11,008 bases of DNA, from the NCBI GenBank assembly GCA_900550025.1, contig URQP01000088.1, positions 1 to 11,008 on the forward strand, in the 5' to 3' direction. This stretch comes from an uncultured Porphyromonadaceae bacterium (GTDB lineage Bacteria; Bacteroidota; Bacteroidia; Bacteroidales; Muribaculaceae). The notes under the pieces were generated by a model that worked only from the letters and a program-made list of their open reading frames with translations, made no database searches and had not been told where the DNA came from. The translations under genes and the position numbers were made by a program. Numbering within the stretch: the stretch's first letter is position 1; each line of letters opens with the position of its first letter. Positions 1 through 7,017 of the stretch are shown here, piece after piece.

Positions 1-321
1 ATGAGCTGCAAGCAGTTGCGTGGCGATATGAACTACGCTTGGCCGACAGCGGAAATTGCTGTCATGGGTGCGGCAGGTGCAGCTGAAGTGCTTTATGCTA
101 AGGAAGCTAAGGAGCAGGCTGATCCGAAAGCGTTCATCGTTGAAAAAGAAAAGGAATACACGGATTTGTTCTGTAACCCTTACAATGCAGCCAAGTATGG
201 CTATATAGACGATGTAATCGAGCCGCGTAACACCCGTTTCCGTATCATCCGCGCATTGCAGCAGTTGGCAACGAAGAAATTGACGAACCCTGCCAAGAAG
301 CATGGCAATATTCCTTTATAA
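1..321 (+). CDS. mmdA: Methylmalonyl-CoA decarboxylase alpha (carboxyltransferase) subunit, C-terminal part
   Basis: This is the 3' end of an acyl-CoA carboxyltransferase-family gene. The reading frame is open to the first base and the true start lies outside the window; the ATG at position 1 is an internal methionine. The visible part has the family's signature GDMNYAWPTAEIAVMGA and ends in KKHGNIPL, the usual C-terminus of propionyl/methylmalonyl-CoA carboxyltransferases. About 106 residues of a protein usually near 510-520 are present. The subunit moves the carboxyl group of methylmalonyl-CoA to biotin on the carrier protein in the cytoplasm. The three genes that follow encode membrane and carrier subunits of a sodium-pump decarboxylase. 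An acyl-CoA-type (not OadA-type) carboxyltransferase therefore points to methylmalonyl-CoA rather than oxaloacetate as substrate. Substrate is inferred; family membership is clear. Confidence 0.9.
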   Translation: MSCKQLRGDMNYAWPTAEIAVMGAAGAAEVLYAKEAKEQADPKAFIVEKEKEYTDLFCNPYNAAKYGYIDDVIEPRNTRFRIIRALQQLATKKLTNPAKKHGNIPL

Positions 322-331
322 TGATTGAATT

Positions 332-1258
332 ATGAGTAGAAAGACAGTAGCGTTGCTGCTCGGTTGCTTCCTGCTTTGTGTTGCAAGCGTTTCGGCGCAA
401 GGCCGTAGGGCTATTTGCATCAACGAGGTGATGGTGCAGAACGACAGCAACTATATGGATGACTATGGCATCCGCCATGGGTGGATTGAATTGTTCAATT
501 CGTCATTTGCCCCGATAGAAATATCGAGCATGTACTTGACCAACGACAAGAATAATCCTAAGAAATATCCTGTGCCGCGCATGGACGTCAATACGGAAAT
601 CCCGGCTCGCCAGCACATCGTTTTCTGGGCTGACAACGAGCCTAATAAGGGAACGTTCCATATTAATTTCAAGCTGGAGCCCGGAAAGGATAATTGGATT
701 GGATTGTATGATGCCGACGGCAAGACGCTTATCGACGAGGTGCTTGTCCCGGCAAGTCTTGGCGCTAACCAGTCGTATGCGCGTAAGCAGGACGGTGTGA
801 AAGATGCCGAAAACGACGCTAATGCGTGGGAAGTGCGTGATGGCAGCGACGAGAAGTACATAACTCCGGAAAGCAATAATATCATCATCGATTCGAACGA
901 GAAGATTGAAATGTTTGTCGAGCACGATAAATATGGAATCGGTATGACTGTTATCTCGATGCTTATCGTGTTTGTCTGTCTGTTGATTCTAAGTCTGGCT
1001 TTCCGTGCAATCGGCAAGTTCAACGCACGGCTTGCGCAGCGTAAGCGTGAGGAGGCTACCGGTGCGTTGGAATCGGATGCCGAGGTGAAGCGTGGCCCGG
1101 ACTCCGGCGAAGAAATAGCCGCTGTCTGTATGGCTTTGCACGAGCATCTCAATATGCACGACCACGAGGATCTGGTGCTTACTATCAACAAGGTGAAACG
1201 TGCATATTCTCCGTGGAACTCGAAGATCTATTCTTTGCGCGAATTGCCTCATAAATAA
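332..1258 (+). CDS. OadG-like decarboxylase subunit with an N-terminal secreted lamin-tail domain
   Basis: This 308-residue protein starts 10 bases after the carboxyltransferase stop. Residues 1-22 are a signal peptide (VSA-Q cleavage likely). Residues about 26-170 match a lamin-tail domain, with the opening INEVMVQN, then HGWIELFNSS and SSMYLTNDKNNPKKYPVP. One membrane helix lies at about 203-225, followed by a charged cytoplasmic tail that ends in SPWNSKIYSLRELPHK. The helix and tail resemble OadG/MmdD, the small subunit that holds the sodium-pump decarboxylase together. Ordinary OadG proteins are under about 120 residues, so the first 195 or so residues are an extra module placed outside the cytoplasm. 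Position between the carboxyltransferase and the biotin carrier supports membership of the complex. The function of the lamin-tail part is unknown to me; anchoring or contact with an envelope component is only a guess. Confidence 0.85.
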   Translation: MSRKTVALLLGCFLLCVASVSAQGRRAICINEVMVQNDSNYMDDYGIRHGWIELFNSSFAPIEISSMYLTNDKNNPKKYPVPRMDVNTEIPARQHIVFWADNEPNKGTFHINFKLEPGKDNWIGLYDADGKTLIDEVLVPASLGANQSYARKQDGVKDAENDANAWEVRDGSDEKYITPESNNIIIDSNEKIEMFVEHDKYGIGMTVISMLIVFVCLLILSLAFRAIGKFNARLAQRKREEATGALESDAEVKRGPDSGEEIAAVCMALHEHLNMHDHEDLVLTINKVKRAYSPWNSKIYSLRELPHK

Positions 1259-1285
1259 AAAACAATTCAATTTAATCATAAGAAA

Positions 1286-1717
1286 ATGAAAGAATATAAG
1301 TATAAAATCAACGGTACAGAATATAAGGTTGCCGTAGGAGATATTGAGAACAATGTCGCTCAAGTATATGTCAATGGCGCGCCGTATAAGGTGGAGCTTG
1401 AGCAGAATGTTGCTGTGCCGGCAGTGAAACGCCCGAAACCGGCGGCCGCTCCACGCACGGAAAGCGGTGAGAAGGTGATAACTAAACCTGTTTCCGCAGG
1501 TGGCGCCGGCGCTGTCAAGGCTCCGCTGCCCGGTGTTATTGTCGATGTCACTGTTAAAGTCGGCGATACTATAAAGAACGGCGATACTGTTGTCATTCTT
1601 GAGGCGATGAAGATGGAGAACAATATCCATACTGACCGTGACGGTGTGGTGAAGTCCATCGAGGTCAACAAAGGCGACTCCGTGCTCGAGGGTGCTGTCC
1701 TATTAACTATTGAGTAA
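1286..1717 (+). CDS. mmdC: Biotin carrier (gamma) subunit of the decarboxylase
   Basis: This 143-residue biotinyl carrier protein receives the carboxyl group from the carboxyltransferase and delivers it to the membrane subunit for decarboxylation. The C-terminal biotinyl domain (about residues 76-143) has the canonical EAMKMEN motif, with the biotin-accepting lysine at residue 109, and the partner motif KAPLPGVIVDV before it. Residues 1-45 form a small beta-rich domain, and a Pro/Ala-rich flexible linker (about 44-60) joins the two, as in family members. It lies 27 bases after the OadG-like gene and 12 bases before the beta-subunit gene, so the genes should be co-transcribed. The start ATG follows an A-rich stretch (AAGAAA) rather than a Shine-Dalgarno site, normal for Bacteroidota. 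The same domain occurs in other biotin enzymes; context assigns it here. Confidence 0.92.
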   Translation: MKEYKYKINGTEYKVAVGDIENNVAQVYVNGAPYKVELEQNVAVPAVKRPKPAAAPRTESGEKVITKPVSAGGAGAVKAPLPGVIVDVTVKVGDTIKNGDTVVILEAMKMENNIHTDRDGVVKSIEVNKGDSVLEGAVLLTIE

Positions 1718-1729
1718 ACGCGTGGAGTT

Positions 1730-2887
1730 ATGGAGTTGATTGATTTCTTAGGTCAGAACCTTGCCGATTTCTGGAGCTTTACAGGTTTCGCTAACGCGAC
1801 TCCCGGCCATATTGTCATGCTTTGTGTGGGTCTGTTTTTCATTTGGCTTGCAATCAAGCACGACTTTGAGCCGCTTTTGCTCGTTCCAATCGGTTTTGGT
1901 ATATTGGTGGGGAACATTCCTTTCAAGATTGATGCTGGTCTTGAAGTCGGCATATATGAGGAAGGTTCCGTTTTGAATATCTTGTATAATGGTGTGAGTG
2001 CCGGATGGTATCCTCCGCTGATATTCTTGGGTATCGGCGCGATGACCGATTTCTCCGCACTTATCGCCAATCCTAAGTTGATGCTAATCGGCGCGGCTGC
2101 ACAATTCGGTATCTTCGGCGCTTATATCGTGGCTCTTGCCATAGGGTTTGCTCCCGATCAGGCAGCGGCCATCGCCATTATCGGTGGTGCCGACGGCCCG
2201 ACAGCGATATTCCTTTCTTCCAAATTAGCTCCTAACCTGATGGGCGCGATTGCCGTCTCGGCATATTCTTATATGGCTCTTGTGCCTGTGATACAGCCGC
2301 CTATCATGAAGCTGCTTACCACGAAGAAGGAGCGGCTGATACGAATGAAGCCGGCGCGTGCCGTTTCGCAGAACGAGAAAATCATGTTCCCGATTATCGG
2401 TTTGTTGCTCACTTGTTTCGTCGTTCCGTCCGCACTTCCGTTGCTCGGTATGCTGTTCTTCGGCAACCTGTTGCGTGAGAGCGGTGTGACTACCCGTCTG
2501 GCAAAGACGGCAAGCAATGCTCTGAACGATATCATCGTGATGCTGCTCGGCCTTACTGTCGGAGCGTCCACACAGGCTTCGGAATTCCTCACATGGAGCA
2601 CGCTCGGAATATTCTTCCTCGGATTCATGGCGTTTGCCATCGCTACCGCTTCAGGTGTGTTGTTCGTCAAGATTTTCAACCTGATGCTTCCGAAATCGAA
2701 GAAGATTAATCCGCTTATCGGTAACGCAGGTGTTTCTGCCGTGCCGATGTCGGCCCGCATATCCAACAATATCGGTTTGCAGTATGATCCCAACAACTAT
2801 CTGCTTATGCACGCTATGGGACCGAATGTTGCCGGTGTGATTGGTTCGGCCGTGGCAGCCGGTGCGTTGCTCGGATTCCTTGGATAG
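1730..2887 (+). CDS. mmdB: Sodium-pumping decarboxylase beta subunit (MmdB/OadB family)
   Basis: This 385-residue, highly hydrophobic inner-membrane protein couples decarboxylation of carboxybiotin to export of sodium ions. It has the two hallmark regions of the family: GGADGPTAIF, with the key aspartate at residue 155, and GNAGVSAVPMSAR, with N332 and S341 at the positions known to matter for sodium binding in OadB. Several membrane helices flank these, including about 28-62, 115-140, 217-246 and 290-320. Length is close to the usual beta subunit, so the gene is intact. It is the last gene of the operon and is followed by a strong terminator. With the carrier and carboxyltransferase subunits it would form a pump converting methylmalonyl-CoA to propionyl-CoA in propionate-forming fermentation; that pathway role is inferred from the acyl-CoA-type alpha subunit. 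Confidence 0.95.
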   Translation: MELIDFLGQNLADFWSFTGFANATPGHIVMLCVGLFFIWLAIKHDFEPLLLVPIGFGILVGNIPFKIDAGLEVGIYEEGSVLNILYNGVSAGWYPPLIFLGIGAMTDFSALIANPKLMLIGAAAQFGIFGAYIVALAIGFAPDQAAAIAIIGGADGPTAIFLSSKLAPNLMGAIAVSAYSYMALVPVIQPPIMKLLTTKKERLIRMKPARAVSQNEKIMFPIIGLLLTCFVVPSALPLLGMLFFGNLLRESGVTTRLAKTASNALNDIIVMLLGLTVGASTQASEFLTWSTLGIFFLGFMAFAIATASGVLFVKIFNLMLPKSKKINPLIGNAGVSAVPMSARISNNIGLQYDPNNYLLMHAMGPNVAGVIGSAVAAGALLGFLG

Positions 2888-2918
2888 AATAATGTAATTC
2901 GTTTCATAATTGTTTTGG

Positions 2919-2952
2919 ATGGGATGTGCCGTGAGGCATATCCCATTTTTTT
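2919..2952 (+). terminator. Intrinsic terminator of the decarboxylase operon
   Basis: A near-perfect hairpin (GGGATGTGCC / GGCATATCCC, with one G-U pair, loop GTGA, stem extended by two A-T pairs) is followed by a run of seven T at 2946-2952. It lies 31 bases after the beta-subunit stop and so closes the operon. Confidence 0.9.
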
Positions 2953-2974
2953 GTATGATATGCTGTGGTTGATA

Positions 2975-3008
2975 GTTGTGCGGGATTGGGAAATTATTGC
3001 TAATTTTG
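2975..3008 (+). promoter_or_regulatory. Putative Bacteroidota-type promoter for glnS
   Basis: TAATTTTG at 3001-3008 matches the TAnnTTTG -7 consensus exactly. A weak -33 element GTTG sits at 2975-2978 with a 22-base spacer, slightly longer than the usual 19-21. Transcription would begin near 3014, leaving a leader of about 35 bases before the glnS ATG. It sits just after a terminator, as expected for an independent transcript. Confidence 0.6.
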
Positions 3009-3049
3009 TGCTTTGATTCATTGAATGTTGACTTAAAAGATAGAAAAAT

Positions 3050-4759
3050 ATGTCAGAGAGCGAAAATAAGGAACTGACGCCTGAAAAAGAGGGCGGATTG
3101 AATTTCGTGGAGCAGATTGTTGCCGATGATTTGAAAGCCGGTAAGAACGGGGGACGTCTTAGCACCCGTTTTCCGCCGGAGCCTAACGGCTATCTGCATA
3201 TCGGCCATGCCAAAGCAATTTGCATGGATTTCGGAGTGGCCGAGAAATTCGGGGGAACTTGCAATCTCCGTTTCGATGACACGAATCCCGTGAAGGAGGA
3301 TGTGGAATATGTGGATTCCATAAGGGAGGACATACATTGGCTCGGTTTCGACTGGGGTAACCGCGAATACTACGCTTCTGACTATTTTCCGCAGCTTTAC
3401 GAGTTGGCTGTCCGTATGATTAAGGAGGGTAAGGCTTATGTGGACGAACAGACATCGGAGCAGATTGCCGAGCAGAAGGGTACGCCTACTCAGCCGGGTG
3501 TGGAAAGTCCGTACCGCAACCGTCCGGTTGAGGAGAATCTCGATTTGTTCCAGCGTATGAATGCCGGTGAATTCGAGGAGGGCAGTATGGTGCTGCGCGC
3601 CAAGATTGATATGGCATCTTCCAATATGCACTTCCGCGACCCGATTATGTACCGCATAATCAAGCATCCGCACCATCGTACGGGCGACAAGTGGAAAGTG
3701 TATCCTATGTATGATTTTGCCCACGGACAGTCTGACTACTTCGAGGGTGTCACACACTCCATCTGTACTCTCGAATTCGTGCCTCACCGTCCTTTGTATG
3801 AATATTTCGTGAAGGAACTTGCCGACGAGAGCTATTGCCCGCGCCAGATAGAGTTCAACCGCTTGAACCTTACGTACACGGTGCTTAGCAAGCGCAAACT
3901 GTTGCAATTGGTGAAGGAGGGTCTTGTCGACGGTTGGGACGACCCGCGCATGCCGACCATTTCCGGTTTGCGCCGCCGCGGCTACACGCCGGAGTCCATC
4001 AAGTCGTTCATCAACCGCATCGGTTACACGAAATATGAGGCTGTCAACGATATATCGCTGTTGGAATACAGCATACGCGAGGATTTGAACAGACATGCGA
4101 CACGTGTCTGCGTTGTGATAAATCCTGTAAAAGTGGTGATTACAAACTATCCGGAAGATTTGACCGAATATATGGAGATGGAGAACAATCCGGAAGACCC
4201 GCAGGCGGGAACGCACAAGATGCCGTTCAGCCGTGAGCTTTATATCGAGCGCGACGACTTTATTGAGAATCCTCCGAAGAAGTTTTTCCGTATGACTCCC
4301 GGCGGCGAAGTGCGTCTGAAAGGCGCGTACATCGTGAAATGCACAGGATGCAAGAAGGATGCCGACGGAAATGTGGAGGAGATTTATTGCGAATACGATG
4401 CCGACACGAAGAGCGGAATGCCGGGCAGCATGCGTAAGGTGAAAGGCACTCTGCATTGGGTTTCGGCACGCCATTGCACTGATGCTGAGGTAAGGCTTTA
4501 CGACCGTCTGTTCAATGTAGAGAATGCTTCGGAGGTTAAGGACCGCGATTTCCACGAGCTGCTTAATCCGGATTCGATGAAAGTGGTAGAACATGCGAAA
4601 ATCGAGCCATTCCTTGCGGAGAACGCCAAGCCGGGCGACCACTTCCAGTTCCAGCGTATAGGCTATTTTACGCCTGACAAGAAAGATTCGCGGCCGGAAC
4701 ATCTTGTTTTCAACCGTACGATTACGCTTAAGGACAGTTGGCAGAAAATCAATAAATAG
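3050..4759 (+). CDS. glnS: Glutaminyl-tRNA synthetase
   Basis: This 569-residue class I enzyme charges tRNA-Gln with glutamine in the cytoplasm. The first catalytic signature is FPPEPNGYLHIGHAKAI, with HIGH at residues 50-53. The second is VLSKRKL at 278-284, the form of KMSKS seen in GlnRS. FDDTNP (75-80) and DFAHGQSDYFEGVTHSICTLEF (222-243, GlnRS-type wording) lie between them. GTPTQPGVESPYRNRP (144-159) also fits GlnRS rather than bacterial GluRS. The C-terminal beta-barrel anticodon-binding part occupies about 345-560. Length is slightly above that of the E. coli enzyme, and the gene looks intact. The start ATG is preceded by an A-rich stretch (GAAAAAT). Presence of GlnRS implies that glutaminyl-tRNA need not be made through the amidotransferase route. 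Confidence 0.97.
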   Translation: MSESENKELTPEKEGGLNFVEQIVADDLKAGKNGGRLSTRFPPEPNGYLHIGHAKAICMDFGVAEKFGGTCNLRFDDTNPVKEDVEYVDSIREDIHWLGFDWGNREYYASDYFPQLYELAVRMIKEGKAYVDEQTSEQIAEQKGTPTQPGVESPYRNRPVEENLDLFQRMNAGEFEEGSMVLRAKIDMASSNMHFRDPIMYRIIKHPHHRTGDKWKVYPMYDFAHGQSDYFEGVTHSICTLEFVPHRPLYEYFVKELADESYCPRQIEFNRLNLTYTVLSKRKLLQLVKEGLVDGWDDPRMPTISGLRRRGYTPESIKSFINRIGYTKYEAVNDISLLEYSIREDLNRHATRVCVVINPVKVVITNYPEDLTEYMEMENNPEDPQAGTHKMPFSRELYIERDDFIENPPKKFFRMTPGGEVRLKGAYIVKCTGCKKDADGNVEEIYCEYDADTKSGMPGSMRKVKGTLHWVSARHCTDAEVRLYDRLFNVENASEVKDRDFHELLNPDSMKVVEHAKIEPFLAENAKPGDHFQFQRIGYFTPDKKDSRPEHLVFNRTITLKDSWQKINK

Positions 4760-4767
4760 AAAAGTCA

Positions 4768-4826
4768 AAAGTGGAAAGTTGAAAGAACGGACAGGTCGTA
4801 ACCTTGTCTTTTTCACTTTCCACTTT
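4768..4826. repeat. Imperfect inverted repeat between glnS and the YigZ-family gene
   Basis: A perfect 12-base stem (AAAGTGGAAAGT at 4768-4779, complement at 4815-4826) continues inward as a purine-rich arm facing a pyrimidine-rich arm, with mismatches, down to a small loop near CGTAA (about 4797-4802). The left arm is built of near-repeats (AAAGTCA, AAAGTGGA, AAGTTGA). No T-run follows on either strand, so it is not a standard terminator. It may be a processing hairpin or a copy of a dispersed intergenic repeat. Confidence 0.6.
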
Positions 4827-4854
4827 CTGCTTTCATAATTCCATAACTCACATA

Positions 4855-5448
4855 ATGGACACTTACCGTACTCTGAAACATCCCGGCGAGGGAATCTATA
4901 AGGAGAAGATGAGCAAATTCCTTTCGTTTGCCCATCCGGTAGAGTCTGCCAGTGAAGCAAAGGAGATTGTTAAAAAATACCAGAAAGAATATTTTGACGC
5001 CCGTCACGTGTGCTGGGCTTATATGATAGGGGCGGCAAGGACCGAATTTATGTCGAACGATAACGGAGAACCATCAGGTACTGCCGGAAAGCCGATTTTG
5101 GGGCAAATCAATTCTTTCGGGTTGACGAATGTCGTTATAGTGGTTGTCCGTTATTTCGGCGGTATAAAGCTTGGCACGTCGGGATTGATTGTTGCTTACC
5201 GGGAGGCTGCGGCAGAGGCCATACGTTCCAGCGAGATTGTCGAGTGCCACGAACAAGCGTATGTGGAGTTCACATTCCCTTACATCGTAATGAATGATGT
5301 CATGAAATTGGTAAAAGCCGGCGATGTGGAAATTGTAGGGCAGGTGTTCGACAATTCATGCCAGATGCGGCTTGCCACACGTGCTGACAATGCAGCGGCC
5401 TTGCGCTCGCGGCTTGATGATATTGAAGGCGTTACGTTATGCTGTTAG
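4855..5448 (+). CDS. YigZ/IMPACT-family protein (UPF0029)
   Basis: This 197-residue protein belongs to the YigZ/IMPACT family. The N-terminal UPF0029 domain (about residues 17-122) has the typical motifs DARHVCWAYMIG, NGEPSGTAGKPIL and RYFGGIKLGTSGLIVAYREA. A smaller C-terminal DUF1949-like domain (about 130-197) has the ferredoxin-like fold common to the family. Members bind nucleic acid or ribosomes; eukaryotic IMPACT regulates translation through Gcn2, but the bacterial role is not established. The ATG at 4855 is chosen because family similarity begins just after it (YRTLKHPGEGIYKEKMSKF). An upstream in-frame TTG at 4804 would add 17 residues coded inside the inverted repeat. No promoter of the TAnnTTTG type is seen, so read-through from glnS is likely. 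The stop codon overlaps that of the convergent sigma-factor gene. Confidence 0.93.
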   Translation: MDTYRTLKHPGEGIYKEKMSKFLSFAHPVESASEAKEIVKKYQKEYFDARHVCWAYMIGAARTEFMSNDNGEPSGTAGKPILGQINSFGLTNVVIVVVRYFGGIKLGTSGLIVAYREAAAEAIRSSEIVECHEQAYVEFTFPYIVMNDVMKLVKAGDVEIVGQVFDNSCQMRLATRADNAAALRSRLDDIEGVTLCC

Positions 5449-5951
5449 CGGAAATCGGAGAGCATTTCCTTCAGTCTTTTTCTTGCAAAGAAGATGCGGC
5501 TTTTCACTGTCCCTACGGGGATGCCCATCTCGTCCGCGATTTCAGTGTATTTGTATCCGTCGATGAACATTGTGAACGGCTTTCTGAACTCTTCGGGAAA
5601 GGAATTGATGAGTTCTCTTATTTCTTTGGCGTTGTGGGAAGCTTCCGGCGACTCGAAGCCCGAATCCTGTGGCAGGCTTAGGTGATAGAGGTTGTCGGTG
5701 GTGTCAATCATCGTCTGGCTTCTGACTATGCGGCGGTAGTTGTTGATGAATATGTTGCGCATTATGGTGAACACCCAGCCTTTGAAGTTGGTGTTTTCCG
5801 TGTACTTCTCTTCATTGTCAAGCACTTTGAGCATAGTTTCCTGTGTCAGGTCCTCTGCTTCTTCTTTGTTAGCTGTCAGCGACAGTGCAAAGTTGCTCAT
5901 GTTGCTTTGCAGGGCGATTAGCTTGTCGTGGAATTTGTTGTCGCTTTTCAT
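5445..5951 (-). CDS. ECF-type RNA polymerase sigma factor
   Basis: This 168-residue protein has the two-domain build of extracytoplasmic-function sigma factors. Region 2 covers about residues 10-78, with DLTQETMLKVL (34-44) and FKGWVFTIMRNIFINNYRR (56-74), the core-binding and -10-recognition helices. Region 4 covers about 108-163, with the helix-turn-helix YTEIADEMGIPVGTVKSRIF (135-154) for -35 recognition. A linker (about 79-107) joins them. It would direct core RNA polymerase to a specific regulon, often a stress or envelope response. No anti-sigma factor gene lies beside it, and no SusC/SusD pair is in the window, so it is not of the usual polysaccharide-locus arrangement. Its target regulon cannot be read from here. 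The promoter directly upstream is strong and carries a palindrome, which suggests tight control of its own synthesis. Confidence 0.93.
   Translation of the reverse strand: MKSDNKFHDKLIALQSNMSNFALSLTANKEEAEDLTQETMLKVLDNEEKYTENTNFKGWVFTIMRNIFINNYRRIVRSQTMIDTTDNLYHLSLPQDSGFESPEASHNAKEIRELINSFPEEFRKPFTMFIDGYKYTEIADEMGIPVGTVKSRIFFARKRLKEMLSDFR
5450..5480 (+). terminator. Possible weak terminator for the YigZ-family gene, inside the sigma-factor gene
   Basis: Directly after the YigZ-family stop, GGAAAT (5450-5455) pairs with ATTTCC (5464-5469) around an 8-base loop, and a T-rich stretch (GTCTTTTTC) follows a few bases later. The stem has only 6 pairs and the T-run is not adjacent, so this is tentative. 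It is the only candidate at this gene end, because no intergenic space exists. Confidence 0.3.
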
Positions 5952-5966
5952 TTTTTTATTGTTTAA

Positions 5967-5983
5967 TTTGTAATCATTACAAA
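5967..5983. promoter_or_regulatory. Perfect palindrome over the sigma-factor start site (candidate operator)
   Basis: TTTGTAAT-C-ATTACAAA is an exact 8+1+8 inverted repeat. It overlaps the -7 element and the expected transcription start of the sigma-factor gene, where a bound dimeric repressor would block initiation. The region is AT-rich, so chance symmetry is possible. Confidence 0.5.
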
Positions 5984-6011
5984 ATTACAATAAATACATT
6001 TATTTTCCAAA
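5980..6011 (-). promoter_or_regulatory. Bacteroidota-type promoter for the sigma-factor gene
   Basis: Read on the minus strand, TTTG (6011-6008), a 20-base spacer and TAATTTTG (5987-5980) match the TTTG / N19-21 / TAnnTTTG consensus exactly. Transcription would start near 5973, about 22 bases before the ATG at 5951. Confidence 0.85.
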
Positions 6012-6062
6012 TATTTTTATAACTTTTTTGCGACAAAAAATATGCCAAGCTTTGTTTGGTTG

Positions 6063-6103
6063 GAAAAATAAGAGGAGCGTCGCGATGTGAGCGATACTCC
6101 TCT
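6063..6103 (-). terminator. Terminator of the regulator / DUF4886 operon
   Basis: On the minus strand AGAGGAG (6103-6097) pairs with CTCCTCT (6077-6071), with an inner GCGA/TCGC-type stem of four pairs and a 7-base loop, followed by TTATTTTTC. A second small hairpin (CCACAA / TTGTGG, 6107-6126) lies between it and the DUF4886 stop codon. Together they end the operon and insulate the sigma-factor promoter. Confidence 0.75.
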
Positions 6104-6126
6104 ATGCCACAAGATTTAATTTGTGG

Positions 6127-7011
6127 TTATTTCTTGATTTTTGTGATTTCAAACGGATTGATGACGGCAGCGTGTGCGGCTTCCTGAGCTATCTGTTTTT
6201 GCAGCGTGGTTACGCCTTCAGGCGCATAGCTGTTGCCTACGACACTCTCTCCGAATACGGCTTCGAACCATGTGCAGGCGGCGGTGTAGCGTCCGTAAGT
6301 GAGTTGCAGATGGTAACCGTCGCGGTTGAAAGTGTCGCCGAGCGATGACGTGCGCCCGTTCTGGATGGCAGTGCCGCAAGGTATTATTATGTCGAAACCG
6401 ATTTCCTTATCGGCTTGTTTTACGGCATTGACTATTGATTCGTACATTTTCATCTGGTTGTTTCCGTAGTTCTTGAAGCCGTCGTGGTCGGAATCTTTCG
6501 AATAAGCCCATGTGAAGTGGAACATCAGCTTCGTGTCTTTGCGGATTCCTTGACGTACGTAATCCACCACTTCTTTCAGATAAGGCTCGTATGTTTCAGG
6601 CAGTCCGGAGAAATGGCTCGCCTGCTGCACGCTTACGTAGTCCCAACTTTCATCGGCAAGCGCATACTTTATTGTTGTGGAGTCGCGCTGTTCGGTCGTT
6701 CCGTCAACTATTTTACGGTAGCGGTAGTCGGGAATGTCGTTGCGTACGTTGTTTGCGTGTCGCTCGAGCGAGCATCCGGGATAATAGAGGTTGCCGATTA
6801 TCACTTTGATGCTGTCGGCAGCCGCGAGCTCGTAGAGGTATTGCTCTACCGCATCTTCCGAGAAACTGTTTCCGATGGCAAGCACACGGATTACGTTGTC
6901 TGCCGGTTTCGATTTGGCGGGCAGAGGTTTGTCGGCACATAGTGCCGCCATTGGCATTACGGCTGCAAGAAGCAGCGTGACGAGGAATGTTTTGAATAGA
7001 TTGGTTCTCAT
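6127..7011 (-). CDS. Secreted DUF4886 protein, SGNH-hydrolase-like
   Basis: This 294-residue protein has an N-terminal signal peptide (about 1-26, hydrophobic TFLVTLLLAAVMPMAALCA) and then a DUF4886 domain, a family of the SGNH/GDSL hydrolase type. VLAIGNSFSEDA (43-54) is the block I equivalent, with a candidate nucleophile at S49. SWDYVSVQQAS (122-132) is a middle block. RDGYHLQLTYG (230-240) holds the D231-x-x-H234 pair expected at the end of the catalytic site. SGNH enzymes usually cleave acyl or acetyl esters on carbohydrates or lipids; the actual substrate is unknown. C25 is not in a good lipobox, so release into the periplasm or export is more likely than lipid anchoring. It is the second gene of an operon, 6 bases after the large regulator, which suggests a shared signal or pathway. 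A terminator follows. Confidence 0.88.
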   Translation of the reverse strand: MRTNLFKTFLVTLLLAAVMPMAALCADKPLPAKSKPADNVIRVLAIGNSFSEDAVEQYLYELAAADSIKVIIGNLYYPGCSLERHANNVRNDIPDYRYRKIVDGTTEQRDSTTIKYALADESWDYVSVQQASHFSGLPETYEPYLKEVVDYVRQGIRKDTKLMFHFTWAYSKDSDHDGFKNYGNNQMKMYESIVNAVKQADKEIGFDIIIPCGTAIQNGRTSSLGDTFNRDGYHLQLTYGRYTAACTWFEAVFGESVVGNSYAPEGVTTLQKQIAQEAAHAAVINPFEITKIKK

Positions 7012-7017
7012 ATCAGG

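Noticed and set aside
463..1191. A 242-codon minus-strand open frame opposite the OadG-like gene
   Set aside because: Ser/Arg-rich shadow of a real gene with signal peptide, domain and membrane helix; no recognisable motif of its own.
1259..1285. Possible internal promoter before the biotin carrier gene
   Set aside because: AT-rich 27-base gap, but no TAnnTTTG element; the operon arrangement explains expression.
4804..4854. Upstream TTG start for the YigZ-family gene
   Set aside because: The extra 17 residues are coded inside an inverted repeat and lie before the family similarity; the ATG at 4855 fits better.
3053..4960. A 635-codon open frame on the minus strand across glnS
   Set aside because: It lies fully antisense to a clearly recognisable glutaminyl-tRNA synthetase, has a His/Arg/Leu-rich composition typical of shadow frames, and shows no domain.
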